A DNA stretch of 54,585 nucleotides, taken from NCBI GenBank assembly GCA_017305555.1, contig JAFKKM010000038.1:1-54585 (forward strand), read 5' to 3'. This document shows, one piece after another, positions 1 through 12,473 of the stretch. The stretch is from Hyphomicrobiales bacterium (GTDB taxonomy: Bacteria > Pseudomonadota > Alphaproteobacteria > Rhizobiales > Xanthobacteraceae). Numbering within the stretch: the first letter of the stretch is position 1; each line of letters begins with the position of its first letter. Both the position numbers and the translations under genes were made by a program. The notes beneath the pieces are model-generated. The model was not told the DNA's origin. It saw only the letters and a list, made by a program, of their open reading frames with translations, and made no database searches.

Positions 1-540
1 GAGCACCCATCCCTTCCACATCATGAGAAGGGCCGCCGCGATGACACCGATCGATCCGAGCATGTCGCTCAGAACCTCGAAATACGCGCCCTTCACGTTC
101 AGGCTCTCCGACGATCCGTCGGCCAGAAGCCGCATACTGATCAGGTTCACGACGAGACCGATCGCCGCGACGACAAGCATCGGTCCACTGAGGACTTCGG
201 GCGGCGACAGGAAACGTTGGTACGCTTCGTAAAGAATGTAGACGGTGAGCAACAGCAGCACGACCGCGTTGGCGAGCGCCGACAGGACCTCCATCCGAAG
301 ATAGCCGAAGGTCCGCTGCGGGGTTGCCTCCCGCGCAGCAAACCGAATCGCGAGCAGCGCCAGCGCGAGGCCGCCAACGTCCGTCATCATGTGAGCAGCG
401 TCCGCAAGCAAGGCCAGACTGCCGGTGACCAGGCCGCCGATCACCTCCGCCACCATGTAGGTCGCGGTCATCACCAGCGCCCATGCGAGCCGCTTTGCGT
501 GCTTGGCGCCGGCGGTTCCTATCGATCCTCCTCCATGCAC
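1..540 (-). CDS. Cation diffusion facilitator (CzcD-like), partial
   Basis: This is the amino-terminal 180 residues of a CDF-family inner-membrane metal/proton antiporter; the rest lies beyond the left edge. The start is a GTG at 540, preceded by GGAG about 7 bases upstream; an in-frame-looking ATG near 600 is in another frame and stops before this point. Membrane segments alternate with short loops. The second membrane helix carries the metal-binding HxxxD pair (LADAAHMMTD), and the later helix has ExxxD (FEVLSD) where many members have HxxxD. It lies 69 bases downstream of czcA and is probably the last gene of the same efflux operon, exporting Zn, Cd or Co from the cytoplasm. Metal specificity cannot be read from this fragment. 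Confidence 0.9.
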   Translation of the reverse strand, partial: MHGGGSIGTAGAKHAKRLAWALVMTATYMVAEVIGGLVTGSLALLADAAHMMTDVGGLALALLAIRFAAREATPQRTFGYLRMEVLSALANAVVLLLLTVYILYEAYQRFLSPPEVLSGPMLVVAAIGLVVNLISMRLLADGSSESLNVKGAYFEVLSDMLGSIGVIAAALLMMWKGWVL

Positions 541-609
541 GGTCAGTCTCCTGTCCCAGTGTTCGTCCGCGCCGCGCCGGCCGATGCTTCGATCATCATG
601 CGACCACCG

Positions 610-4800
<4,191 letters not shown>

Positions 4801-4804
<4 letters not shown>

Positions 4805-6072
4805 CGCGCGTTCCCCCGCGCCAGAGCGAAGGGATTGCCGACGAGTCCTTCGATCGTGGCAACGGCGACGTGGTAATTCTGCAAAGCCTCCTGCTCGCGC
4901 AATCGTGCTTGGGCCACGTTAGCCTGCGCATCGAGCACTTCGAGCAAAGTAAAGCGGCCAGCGCCGTAGCCCTGCTCAATCTCGCTCGCAACCGTCTGCG
5001 CTTTGGGTATCCCGGACTTTCGCAGCACGGAGAGTTCATGCAGCGATCCCTGAACCGTGTCGTAAGCTCGTCCGGCGATAACGATCAGCGTGTTACGGTT
5101 CGCTTCGCGTTCGGCTTTCGTCTTGGCGAGGCTTTCCTGAGCGGAGAGAATATTGCCCTGGTTCTGGTCAAACACCGGAATAGGCACCGACAAGGTCAGC
5201 CGCACGGCATCACTGTTGGTGTCATTGAAATGGCGCCATCCCGCGGCGACACGAACATCGGGATAGGGTTTCAGCCGTGCCAGAAGGAGTTCGGCGTTGC
5301 GCTGGGCATAGATGGCATTCCACTTGACCAATTGCGGGTTCGCGTCGATGGCGGCGATCACGGCATGAAACGACGGCGGACGGCTGATGGTATCAAATCG
5401 TCCGGATACGCTGGCAAACTTCGGCGATGTGTCTCCCATGAGCACCGCCAATTCCCGGCGCGCGCTCGACAGGCTGGCTTTCGTACGCTCGCGATCGGCC
5501 TTCACCAACGTAGCGGCGACTTCCGCACGGCCGGTCTCGGCGGGTGACGATGCGCCGGCATCGACCCGGCGCTGGAGCAGCGGCGTCAGACGCTCAAGCG
5601 CCGCGACTTGTTCGTCTAAAATCTGAATCCGTCGCTGCAGCCCAAGCACGTTGAGGAATGCAATGGCGGTCTCCGACAGGATTTGCAGACGCACCGCTTT
5701 GCGCTCAATCGTTGCGCTTTCCACACCTGCCCGACCGACGGCTATACGAGCGTCACGTTTGCCAAAAAGCTCGAAAAGCTGGCTGACCTGCAACGTCGTC
5801 TCGGCGGACTTTGTCCCGCGATAGCTACCGGACCCAAAGGAATTGTCCTGTTCGTAGGACACCTCCGGATTGATCAGCGCACCCGCCTGGATGCGCTGCC
5901 CCGTTGCGATCCCGACATCGCGCTCGGCAGCGGTGAGACGCGGGCTGGCCGCGAGCGCGCGTTGTAGCGCGCTTCCCATGGTGAGAGTCTGCGCATGTGA
6001 CACCGCTGTCAGCCACGGGCTGACCAGCAGTGCCGTCGCGCACGCAAGACGTGCGGCGGTATTTGAAAGCAT
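4801..6072 (-). CDS. czcC: CzcC-like TolC-family outer-membrane factor
   Basis: This 423-residue TolC-family protein should form the trimeric outer-membrane channel of the Czc complex. A signal peptide occupies roughly residues 1-27 (hydrophobic core ATALLVSPWLTAVS, cleavage near SHAQ). The body has the two helical-hairpin repeats of the outer-membrane-efflux family, Ala/Gln/Glu-rich coiled-coil helices with segments such as GRAGVESATIERKAVRLQ and, near the end, a GYGAGRFTLLEVLDAQ motif typical of CzcC relatives. The ATG at 6072 is well placed. A small secreted protein is encoded 56 bases upstream on the same strand; czcB follows with a 4-base overlap. Confidence 0.93.
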
Positions 6073-6128
6073 ATTGAGCTACCTGACGAACGACAGAATA
6101 GGGACGCGAAGCGTCCCGGCGACAGCGT

Positions 6129-6434
6129 TCAAATCAGGGTTTTGGGTGGCGGCGGATCAATGCCGGGCGAAATGCCGCTGCGGAGGACAACGTGAGCAAC
6201 AGCCACGTCATGCGTCCGCTCGACGGCTAGCGCGATGACAACGGGGGCCGGCACCGACACGGAGAAGCAGCCGTGACAGTGATGATCCGCCAGCGGAGCC
6301 TTTTCAGATTGACCGACACCCTTGTCGACAAGCGAGATAACAGTCTTGCCCGATGGGTTAGTTACGTCGAGATCACAGACGCCGTGCAACACACCCGCCA
6401 GCAGGTAGATTCCCAACACCAACGCAGCCAGCAT
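6129..6434 (-). CDS. Small secreted protein heading the czc operon
   Basis: I do not recognise a named family. This is a 101-residue reading frame if started at the ATG at 6434; the frame stays open to a TTG at 6488. It begins with a hydrophobic signal-like stretch (LAALVLGIYLLAGVLHGV) and contains a compact potential metal-binding motif, DHHCHGC, in the middle. It ends in a Pro-rich tail. It is the first gene upstream of czcC on the same strand, the place where small periplasmic metal sensors or modulators such as CzcI or CnrX-like proteins are found in other metal operons. A role in metal sensing or binding is therefore inferred from position and motif, not from a recognised domain. Confidence 0.65.
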   Translation of the reverse strand: MLAALVLGIYLLAGVLHGVCDLDVTNPSGKTVISLVDKGVGQSEKAPLADHHCHGCFSVSVPAPVVIALAVERTHDVAVAHVVLRSGISPGIDPPPPKTLI

Positions 6435-6825
6435 CTTGCGCGGCAGGCGCACGATCGAGAACTGAGATTGGCGTGCAGACAAGGACAAATCGACGGCTTC
6501 TCGGGTTCAAGCGGTCAGGCTGCGTAGCACGCGGTAGGCACACAGTCGACCTACAACAATGTAACATCGAATAGTTCCCGGCCGACCAGAGGCCTGGCGC
6601 GACGATCAAAGTGGTTCCGACATTTGCACGCCCACTCACGCGTGATCGATAATTTGCAAAGCGCATTGAGCGCTCACCTATGTCGAACGGACACCGGTCG
6701 AAATATGGGACCTTACGCTGACAACAAATGGTCCGGACGCGCCGCCGTTACGGCGGCGGATGGCCGCAGCAATCCGACGCGGAAATGCATTGGTGCTTGC
6801 ATGGCGACGACACACCCCGGACATG
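6435..6825. other. Intergenic region, czc promoter side
   Basis: This 391-base stretch lies between the small czc leader gene and the tRNA-Pro terminator. It has no convincing reading frame. It should contain the czc operon promoter, reading left. A 9-base inverted repeat (ATGTAACAT, 6560-6568) and a strong 7-3-7 hairpin (GCCGCCG / CGGCGGC, 6741-6757) are visible. No integrase fragment or clear copy of the tRNA 3' end was seen here by eye. Confidence 0.5.
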
Positions 6826-6850
6826 AAAAATGGCCCGCAAGGGCCATTTC
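6826..6850 (-). terminator. Rho-independent terminator of tRNA-Pro
   Basis: On the minus strand a 9-base-pair stem (AAATGGCCC, loop TTGC, GGGCCATTT) is followed by a run of T. It starts 25 bases past the CCA end of tRNA-Pro and fits as its transcription terminator. Confidence 0.8.
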
Positions 6851-6874
6851 CACATCAGATCATTCTGCAAATTT

Positions 6875-6952
6875 TGGTCGGAGCGGCGGGATTCGAACCC
6901 ACGACCCCTAGTCCCCCAGACTAGTGCGCTAACCGGGCTGCGCCACGCTCCG
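6875..6952 (-). tRNA. tRNA-Pro (anticodon GGG)
   Basis: A complete 78-base cloverleaf is visible on the minus strand, with the CCA end encoded. The acceptor stem is CGGAGCG / CGCTCCG. The D arm is GCGC...GCGC. The anticodon stem is CTAGT / ACTAG with loop CTGGGGG, giving anticodon GGG. The T arm has the loop TTCGAAT. Its 3' end faces the czc operon, so it could have served as an integration site for that cluster. Confidence 0.97.
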
Positions 6953-7063
6953 TGCCATTTGCGGCCCCGTTCCTGTAGCCGCGATCCGACCCCGGCGCAA
7001 GCAGCCGATCATGGATTTAAGGCCATATGGATTTAAGCCATGGGCGTTCGGCAACCGCAGGAG

Positions 7064-7723
7064 CTAACCGTCCTTCAGCGCACCATCGAGCAACTGCCGG
7101 CAAGCGGTCAATTCCGCCAAAACCGTACGCAGCCGGTCGCCGTCGAGCCGGCGAGGCTCGCTTCGCGGGCTCGATGCGACAGGATGCCCGGTGGACGGCG
7201 GCGCCGACGGTTTCGCCTCAAAGCGCATCACGGGCTCGACGCGACGCGACGCGACGTATTCGGGCTCGCGCCGTTGCGGCGGTATGTCCTCCTCAAAAGC
7301 CTCGTCGTCCCCGACCTCCTCGACATCGCTGTCGATGTCGTCATCGGTCTCATCCGCGGCGGCGTGCAACTCCTCGGTGCGATCGTCATCGTCGTCGCGT
7401 GCATGAACTGATGCGGCCCGCTCGATCGGCCCGAATGCCGCCGGCGTGCCCTCGGTCAGGCCCTGGACCGATTTGATCCCATGCTCCTTCAGGATCCGCT
7501 GCACGCCACGGATGGTGTAGCCCTCGCCATAGAGCAGTCGACGGATACCGCGTAAGAGATCGACGTCGTCGGGGCGATAGTAGCGGCGGCCGCCGCTGCG
7601 CTTCATCGGCTTGATCTGCGAGAAGCGTGTCTCCCAAAAGCGCAGCACATGCTGCGGAACTTCAAGCTCCTCAGCGACCTCGCTGATGGTGCGGAATGCA
7701 TCCGGCGCCTTGTCCAAATGCAT
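7064..7723 (-). CDS. MerR-family transcriptional regulator
   Basis: This is a DNA-binding regulator of about 219 residues. The amino-terminal MerR winged-helix domain includes [19 protein letters not shown] and the [16 protein letters not shown] stretch. The rest is an acidic, low-complexity tail (runs of Asp and Glu, about residues 110-150) with no recognisable ligand domain. The frame is open to 7876, but that extension is Cys-rich and unlike the family. I place the start at the ATG at 7723. A TTG six bases further in has better spacing (8 bases) from the AGGAGG site, giving the start MDKAPDAF, and is a serious alternative. It lies just downstream of ihfA on the same strand, a conserved neighbourhood in this group. 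Its targets are unknown. Confidence 0.88.
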   Translation of the reverse strand: MHLDKAPDAFRTISEVAEELEVPQHVLRFWETRFSQIKPMKRSGGRRYYRPDDVDLLRGIRRLLYGEGYTIRGVQRILKEHGIKSVQGLTEGTPAAFGPIERAASVHARDDDDDRTEELHAAADETDDDIDSDVEEVGDDEAFEEDIPPQRREPEYVASRRVEPVMRFEAKPSAPPSTGHPVASSPRSEPRRLDGDRLRTVLAELTACRQLLDGALKDG

Positions 7724-7853
7724 GTCCTCCTGTGCTTGACGGTGGCACGAATCCAACATCGCAACGCATCGTGTCACCATACCGCAGCAGGCGCCGATTG
7801 AAAAGCAATGCGGATTTAAAGGAGCGGACGAGACGCGCGAGTCGCTTCGAAAA

Positions 7854-8183
7854 CTACTCGGCGTTGTCAGCGCCATTGCCGGCGCTGTTGGCGTTGATCC
7901 GCTGCTTGAGGATCGCGGACGGCTTGAACACCATCACCCGACGCGGCGAGATAGGAACTTCGGTTCCGGTCTTCGGATTGCGACCGATACGCTGCCCCTT
8001 CTTGCGCACCATGAATGAGCCGAACGACGAGAGCTTAACGGTCTCGCCCTTCTCAAGACAGTCGGTGATTTCCTTCAAAACCAGCTCAACGAACGCAGAC
8101 GATTCCGTTCGCGATAAACCGACCTTCTGATAGACGGCCTCGCACAGATCGACGCGTGTTACGGTTTTGCCAGTTCCAGCCAT
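7854..8183 (-). CDS. ihfA: Integration host factor alpha subunit
   Basis: A 109-residue HU/IHF-family protein, one half of the IHF heterodimer that bends DNA at specific sites for recombination, replication and transcription. It has the family signature region [20 protein letters not shown] and the beta-arm [19 protein letters not shown] with the DNA-intercalating proline in the NPKTG-type segment. I use the ATG at 8183; the frame extends four codons to a TTG. Alpha rather than beta is inferred from the [19 protein letters not shown] amino end and from the fabH/merR neighbourhood. Confidence 0.95.
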   Translation of the reverse strand: MAGTGKTVTRVDLCEAVYQKVGLSRTESSAFVELVLKEITDCLEKGETVKLSSFGSFMVRKKGQRIGRNPKTGTEVPISPRRVMVFKPSAILKQRINANSAGNGADNAE

Positions 8184-8312
8184 CGCCTGCCCCAACTCAC
8201 GGCGGAAAATTTCACGTCGGAAATTATGAGCTTAGTGCGCGTCGGTCAACAGCGCACATCGATGCAGCCGCATTGAGATCAAGCAAACTCGATACAAATA
8301 CCAGCTACACGC

Positions 8313-9290
8313 TTACCAGCGCAGCAGCGCCGACCCCCAGGTAAAGCCGCCGCCCATCGCTTCCAGCAGCACGAGATCGCCTCGTTTGATGCGTCCGTCA
8401 TGCACGGCTGCATCTAACGCCAGTGGAATCGAAGCCGCGGACGTGTTGCCGTGCCGATCCACCGTCAGCACCACTTTCTGCGGCGCAATATGTAACTTGT
8501 GCGCTGAAGCATCGATGATGCGCTTGTTGGCCTGATGCGGAACGAACCAGTCGATGTCGTCCGCTGTCGTCCCCGTGGCGTTGAAAGCATCGACGATCAC
8601 GTCGGTGATCATACCGACCGCGTGCTTGAACACCTCGCGGCCTTCCATGCGCAGGTGCCCCACCGTTTGCGTCGTCGAAGGGCCGCCATCGACGAACAGC
8701 TTCGCCTTGTGGCGACCGTCGGAACGCAAGTGCGTGGTGAGCACGCCGCGATCGGAGGACGATCCCGGCTGCTCCTGCGCTTCGAGCACGACCGCGCCGG
8801 CACCATCGCCGAACAGCACGCAAGTGCCGCGATCGGTCCAGTCGAGAATGCGCGAAAAGGTTTCGGCGCCGATCACCAGCGCGCGCTTGAACGCACCGCT
8901 GCGCAGGAAATTATCCGCTGTCGCCAGGGCAAAGACGAAGCCCGAGCATACCGCCTGAAGATCGAATGCTGCACCGTGATTGATGCCAAGGCCGTCCTGC
9001 ACGGCCACCGCCGTCGCGGGGAAGGTGTTGTCCGGCGTTGATGTCGCCAACACGATCAGGTCGATGGATTGCGCATCGATACCGGCGTCGGCGAGCGCGG
9101 CCTTCGCCGCGTTGATCGCAAGATGCGAGGTGAACTCGCCCTCTGCCGCGACATGGCGTTCGCGAATGCCGGTACGCTGCACGATCCACTCGTCGGAGGT
9201 GTCGATCTTGGCGGCCAGGTCGGCATTGGTCAGGATCTGCTTCGGCAAATAAGAGCCGCAGCCTAGCGCAACCGAACGTATGGCAGTCAC
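8313..9290 (-). CDS. fabH: 3-oxoacyl-ACP synthase III
   Basis: FabH (325 residues) starts fatty acid synthesis by condensing acetyl-CoA with malonyl-ACP in the cytoplasm. The thiolase-fold catalytic triad is present: C115 in LQAVCSGF, His in [10 protein letters not shown] and Asn in DRHGNTSAA. The start is a GTG at 9290, which overlaps the plsX stop in a GTGA arrangement, so the two are translationally coupled. PlsX, FabH and ihfA in a row is a standard order in these bacteria. The length is normal and the gene is intact. Confidence 0.97.
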   Translation of the reverse strand: MTAIRSVALGCGSYLPKQILTNADLAAKIDTSDEWIVQRTGIRERHVAAEGEFTSHLAINAAKAALADAGIDAQSIDLIVLATSTPDNTFPATAVAVQDGLGINHGAAFDLQAVCSGFVFALATADNFLRSGAFKRALVIGAETFSRILDWTDRGTCVLFGDGAGAVVLEAQEQPGSSSDRGVLTTHLRSDGRHKAKLFVDGGPSTTQTVGHLRMEGREVFKHAVGMITDVIVDAFNATGTTADDIDWFVPHQANKRIIDASAHKLHIAPQKVVLTVDRHGNTSAASIPLALDAAVHDGRIKRGDLVLLEAMGGGFTWGSALLRW

Positions 9291-10348
9291 GAAACAGCCT
9301 CCTGCGCAGTCGGCGCCGCCACCAGGGGGCTGCCATCGCGGTTGAGCATCTGATTGATCTTGGTGAGGAGATCGTAGCGGACCATCTCATAGCCAACATC
9401 TACGGCATAGGCAAAGCCTTCAGCGTCGGTGCCGCCGTGGCTTTTGACCACCACCCCGTTGAGCCCGAGAAACACGCCCCCGTTGGATTTGCTGGGGTCG
9501 AGCTTGTCGCGCAGCGCCTTGAAGGCGTTCCGCGCCAGCAGATAGCCTAGCTTGGCCCGCCAGGTCCGTTTCATCGCCGAGCGGAGGAATTCGCTCATCT
9601 GCCGCGCGGTTCCCTCGGCGGCCTTTAGCGCGATATTGCCGCAGAACCCCTCGGACACGATGACATCGGCGTCGCCACGGCCGATGCCGTCGCCTTCGAC
9701 GAAGCCGAGAAATTCGAACTGCGGCGCCTTCATCGCGCGCAGCAACTCCGCCGCCTCGCGAATCTCCTCGCCGCCCTTGACCTCCTCGGTCCCGATATTG
9801 AGCAGCCCGACGGTCGGCCGTTCGATATCGAACAGCACGCGCGCCATTGCGCTGCCCATCACCGCCAGCGCCATCAGGTGATGCGCGTCGCCGCCGATGG
9901 TAGCGCCGAGATCCAGCACCACGGAGTCGCCGCGCGCGGTCGGCCATACCGCCGCGATCGCTGGCCGGTCGACGCCGGGCAGCATCTTCAGGTTGAACCG
10001 CGACATCGCCATCAACGCGCCAGTGTTGCCGGCCGACACCGCAACGTCAGCCTCGCCCTTCTTCACCGCGTCGATCGTCAGCCACATCGAGGAATTCTTG
10101 CGGCCGTGCCGCAGCGCCTGACTCGGCTTCTCCTTCATGCTGATCATGACGTCGGTGTGTACGACGCGTGACGCCGCCTTCAGAGCCGGATGGGCCTCGA
10201 GCTGCGGCCCGATCACAGCGCTGTCGCCGAACAGCACGAATTCGCTGTCGGGATGCCGGGTCAACGAAATGGCCGCGCCGGGTATGACGGCGGACGGACC
10301 GATATCGCCGCCCATGGCGTCAAGCGCAATTCGAACTTTCTTAGCCAT
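9287..10348 (-). CDS. plsX: Phosphate acyltransferase PlsX
   Basis: PlsX (353 residues) converts acyl-ACP to acyl-phosphate, the acyl donor for the first step of phospholipid synthesis. The amino end [19 protein letters not shown] is the family signature, and downstream segments such as [12 protein letters not shown] and [17 protein letters not shown] match. The start is the ATG at 10348; the open frame reaches 10540, but the extension is Arg/Cys/Gly-rich and unlike PlsX. The end overlaps fabH by 4 bases. The rpmF gene that lies between DUF177 and plsX in many bacteria is not present here. Confidence 0.96.
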   Translation of the reverse strand: MAKKVRIALDAMGGDIGPSAVIPGAAISLTRHPDSEFVLFGDSAVIGPQLEAHPALKAASRVVHTDVMISMKEKPSQALRHGRKNSSMWLTIDAVKKGEADVAVSAGNTGALMAMSRFNLKMLPGVDRPAIAAVWPTARGDSVVLDLGATIGGDAHHLMALAVMGSAMARVLFDIERPTVGLLNIGTEEVKGGEEIREAAELLRAMKAPQFEFLGFVEGDGIGRGDADVIVSEGFCGNIALKAAEGTARQMSEFLRSAMKRTWRAKLGYLLARNAFKALRDKLDPSKSNGGVFLGLNGVVVKSHGGTDAEGFAYAVDVGYEMVRYDLLTKINQMLNRDGSPLVAAPTAQEAVS

Positions 10349-10595
10349 ATACGTTCCGGAAACCATGTATTTTTGCGAGCTGCGAACGCATCGACCGCAG
10401 CCGCCCCGCCGACAGCCTCGCAGCGCTCGCGCTGCGCCGCACCCTACCAAGCGCGACAATAGCGTGTCACGGCCTCGATACAACATCTTGACCCGGAAAC
10501 CCGAACCCGGGGTGGTTTTTGAAAGAATCAGCCGCGCCACGTAAGCGCCAAAAAGGCCCGCGGCGGCCCGAGATAATCACTCTACCCGACGCCGC

Positions 10596-11165
10596 TCAAT
10601 CCGAGTCGGGCGGCGTTTTTCCCGCTTTCAGAGCTTTGAGCGCGGCAAACGGGTGATCCTCGGGATCCGCGGCAACTACCGGTTGCTCGAAAACCGCGTC
10701 CGGTTTTCGCGGATAGGGATCGATTCCCAGAAATAGCGCATCGGTCGCCACCCGGCCGAGATCAATCACGTCGTTGACGATCGGCTCTGGGGGATCGGGA
10801 ATTTCGTCGGACTCGGCCTCGTCATCCACCGTGGATGACAGACGCGGAATATCGGCTTCCGGGGCGAAAACCAGATCGATCGGCTCATCGATCTGGTTTT
10901 CGATCGGGTCGAGCGACACGACGCAGGTCTGGCCCACGCGCGCCGTCACCTGGCCGACGACATTCACCTTACCGCTACCGGCATGGGACAATTCGAACGA
11001 CGCCGCGGCCTGCTCAACCGTGCGCAGGCCGGCCGCCGACGCCAGCGCGGCCCGCTGGGCTTCGGTCGCCTCGAACGCGACCTGCAAACCGGTCTCCGGT
11101 ATCTGGTCGATACTGACCGGCCATGGCCACGGATCGGAATCCGGGGATCGTGCGGGATGGGCCAT
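10596..11165 (-). CDS. DUF177 (YceD-family) protein
   Basis: An acidic cytoplasmic protein of about 189 residues belonging to the DUF177/YceD family, which in other bacteria is linked to 23S rRNA processing or accumulation. The recognisable core is GQTCVVSLDPIENQIDEPI followed by the acidic stretch ending in FAPEAD. I chose the ATG at 11165, which has AGGA 8-9 bases upstream. An ATG at 11180 overlaps the upstream stop in an ATGA arrangement and is also possible. It sits between the cytochrome bc1 chaperone and plsX on the same strand. The function is known only from distant relatives. Confidence 0.87.
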   Translation of the reverse strand: MAHPARSPDSDPWPWPVSIDQIPETGLQVAFEATEAQRAALASAAGLRTVEQAAASFELSHAGSGKVNVVGQVTARVGQTCVVSLDPIENQIDEPIDLVFAPEADIPRLSSTVDDEAESDEIPDPPEPIVNDVIDLGRVATDALFLGIDPYPRKPDAVFEQPVVAADPEDHPFAALKALKAGKTPPDSD

Positions 11166-11176
11166 CTGGTCTTTCC

Positions 11177-11719
11177 TCATTGCGTATCGAGCGCGGCAAA
11201 TGGCTGCCGCTCATCGGCCAGCACAGCGGCATCGACGGCCGCCAACTTCGCGACGGACGCCTCGACGTAATCCGCCAAATGCAGCGCCCGCTCGAAATTC
11301 CGTCCGTTGAAGACATTCTTGTCGAGCGCCCGCGCCAGCGCCTCGCGACCTTCCGTCAGCGCCGCATCATAGGCCGCCGACCGCCCATAAAACGCCTGCC
11401 CGAACGCCTGCATCCGTTTGGGAACGGCCATATCGCCCACCCCCATCTCGCGCAGGTTGGCATCCATGTCGCTACAGAAGCGATCGAACAACCCCTGCGC
11501 CAGCTTCCGCGAATCCATATCCGCGCCGAGACGGCGCAGAACCATCCACAGGTGAAGCACCACCAGATCGAAGCGGCCGTCGACCGTATCCGGGACGCCA
11601 TAGCCATCGTAGAACGCCGGCTCTCGCGCCCGCGTCACGATCATGCCATAGATGGTGCCAATGGTGTTTTCCGAACCGGGTCGGGGTCGGACAAGGGATT
11701 TGAACGGCCAGATCGTCAT
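11177..11719 (-). CDS. Ubiquinol-cytochrome c chaperone family protein
   Basis: A 180-residue protein of the UbcC/CBP3 family (ubiquinol-cytochrome c chaperone), whose mitochondrial relatives help assemble cytochrome b of the bc1 complex. The conserved core is recognisable in IYGMIVTRAREPAFYDGYG, the DTVDGRFDLVVLHLWMVLRR segment and the later DMDANLREMGVGD motif. The ATG at 11719 begins TIWPFKSLV, as in related proteins; the open frame continues to 12046, but that part is antisense to bamE. The end overlaps the longer DUF177 start by 4 bases. Confidence 0.9.
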   Translation of the reverse strand: MTIWPFKSLVRPRPGSENTIGTIYGMIVTRAREPAFYDGYGVPDTVDGRFDLVVLHLWMVLRRLGADMDSRKLAQGLFDRFCSDMDANLREMGVGDMAVPKRMQAFGQAFYGRSAAYDAALTEGREALARALDKNVFNGRNFERALHLADYVEASVAKLAAVDAAVLADERQPFAALDTQ

Positions 11720-11820
11720 AGGTTCCACATCGACGCCGGGGCGTGCCTGTCTTGAAATCACTGGTTCAGCCCGGTACGTCAACGCCCTATAGGATGCAAG
11801 GGGACGGGGCTCACTTCCGC

Positions 11821-12300
11821 ATGACAAACCGTAATCGGACCGAGAGAACGCGCGGCCGCGCCGCACGCTGGCGGGGCATTGGAACCGCCATTGCCATCGC
11901 GCTTGCAGGCGCCAGCCTGGCCGGCTGTGGCGGCGAGCAGTTCCAGAAGGGCTATATCCTGCCGCCGGGCGCACTCGAACAGATTCCCATCGGCGCCAGC
12001 CAGGATCAGGTGCTGATCGTGATGGGAACCCCTTCCACCGTCGCAACGCTGAACGGCGAGGTGTTCTACTACATCTCCCAGCGCACGGAACGCTCGGTCG
12101 CGTTCATGCCGCAGCACGTCACCGACCAGCGCGTGATCGCGATCTACTTCGACAAGAATCGTCAGGTCGTACGGCTCGCGAATTACGGCATGAAGGACGG
12201 CAAGATATTCGACTTCATCAGCCGCACCACCGCAAGCGGCGGTCAGGAAATCAGCTATCTCGCGCCGTTGTTCCGGCTGATCGGCGGAGGCAGCAGATAA
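11821..12300 (+). CDS. bamE: Outer-membrane assembly factor BamE
   Basis: A 159-residue lipoprotein of the SmpA/OmlA (BamE) family, part of the BAM complex that inserts beta-barrel proteins into the outer membrane. A lipoprotein signal peptide ends in the lipobox LAGC (residues about 35-38). The conserved core is GYILPPGALEQIPIGAS, then the FYYISQRTERSVAF region. I chose the ATG at 11821 because the preceding part of the open frame (from 11743) has no signal-like features and overlaps the divergent promoter region. It is transcribed away from the chaperone gene and ends before a strong terminator. Confidence 0.93.
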   Translation: MTNRNRTERTRGRAARWRGIGTAIAIALAGASLAGCGGEQFQKGYILPPGALEQIPIGASQDQVLIVMGTPSTVATLNGEVFYYISQRTERSVAFMPQHVTDQRVIAIYFDKNRQVVRLANYGMKDGKIFDFISRTTASGGQEISYLAPLFRLIGGGSR

Positions 12301-12362
12301 TTGCGGTCACACTTGCGCGGCTCGTTTAATCCGCGCCGACCTGCGTCACATCCGACCCAAAC

Positions 12363-12400
12363 AAAAACCCCGCGGCTCGCACCGCGGGGTTTTTATTTTT
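12363..12400. terminator. Bidirectional terminator between bamE and hppA
   Basis: An 8-base-pair GC stem (CCCCGCGG / CCGCGGGG, 12368-12389, loop CTCGCA) is flanked by AAAAA on the left and a T-rich run on the right. It can terminate bamE on the plus strand and hppA on the minus strand. Confidence 0.85.
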
Positions 12401-12417
12401 CGATGTTGCGCGGATCA

Positions 12418-12466
12418 GAGCATGATGTCGAAAAGCGTGAAGCGGTTTTCGGAGAACATCATGCTC
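12418..12466. repeat. Palindromic interspersed repeat (GAGCATGATGT family)
   Basis: An 11-base outer inverted repeat (GAGCATGATGT / ACATCATGCTC) encloses an inner pair, CGAAAA / TTTTCG, giving a 49-base imperfect hairpin directly after hppA. From memory similar sequences occur many times in Bradyrhizobium-group chromosomes; only one copy is present in this window. Confidence 0.7.
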
Positions 12467-12473
12467 CAACCAA

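Noticed and set aside
6624-7036. Reading frames ending in GGIRTHDP and containing RRDSNPRPLVPQTSALTG
   Set aside because: These peptides are the well-known products of translating the antisense of a tRNA gene; they overlap tRNA-Pro and are not proteins.
10589-10620. Hairpin at the end of the DUF177 gene with a T run on the plus strand
   Set aside because: It lies partly inside the coding region and its T run is on the wrong strand for this leftward operon.
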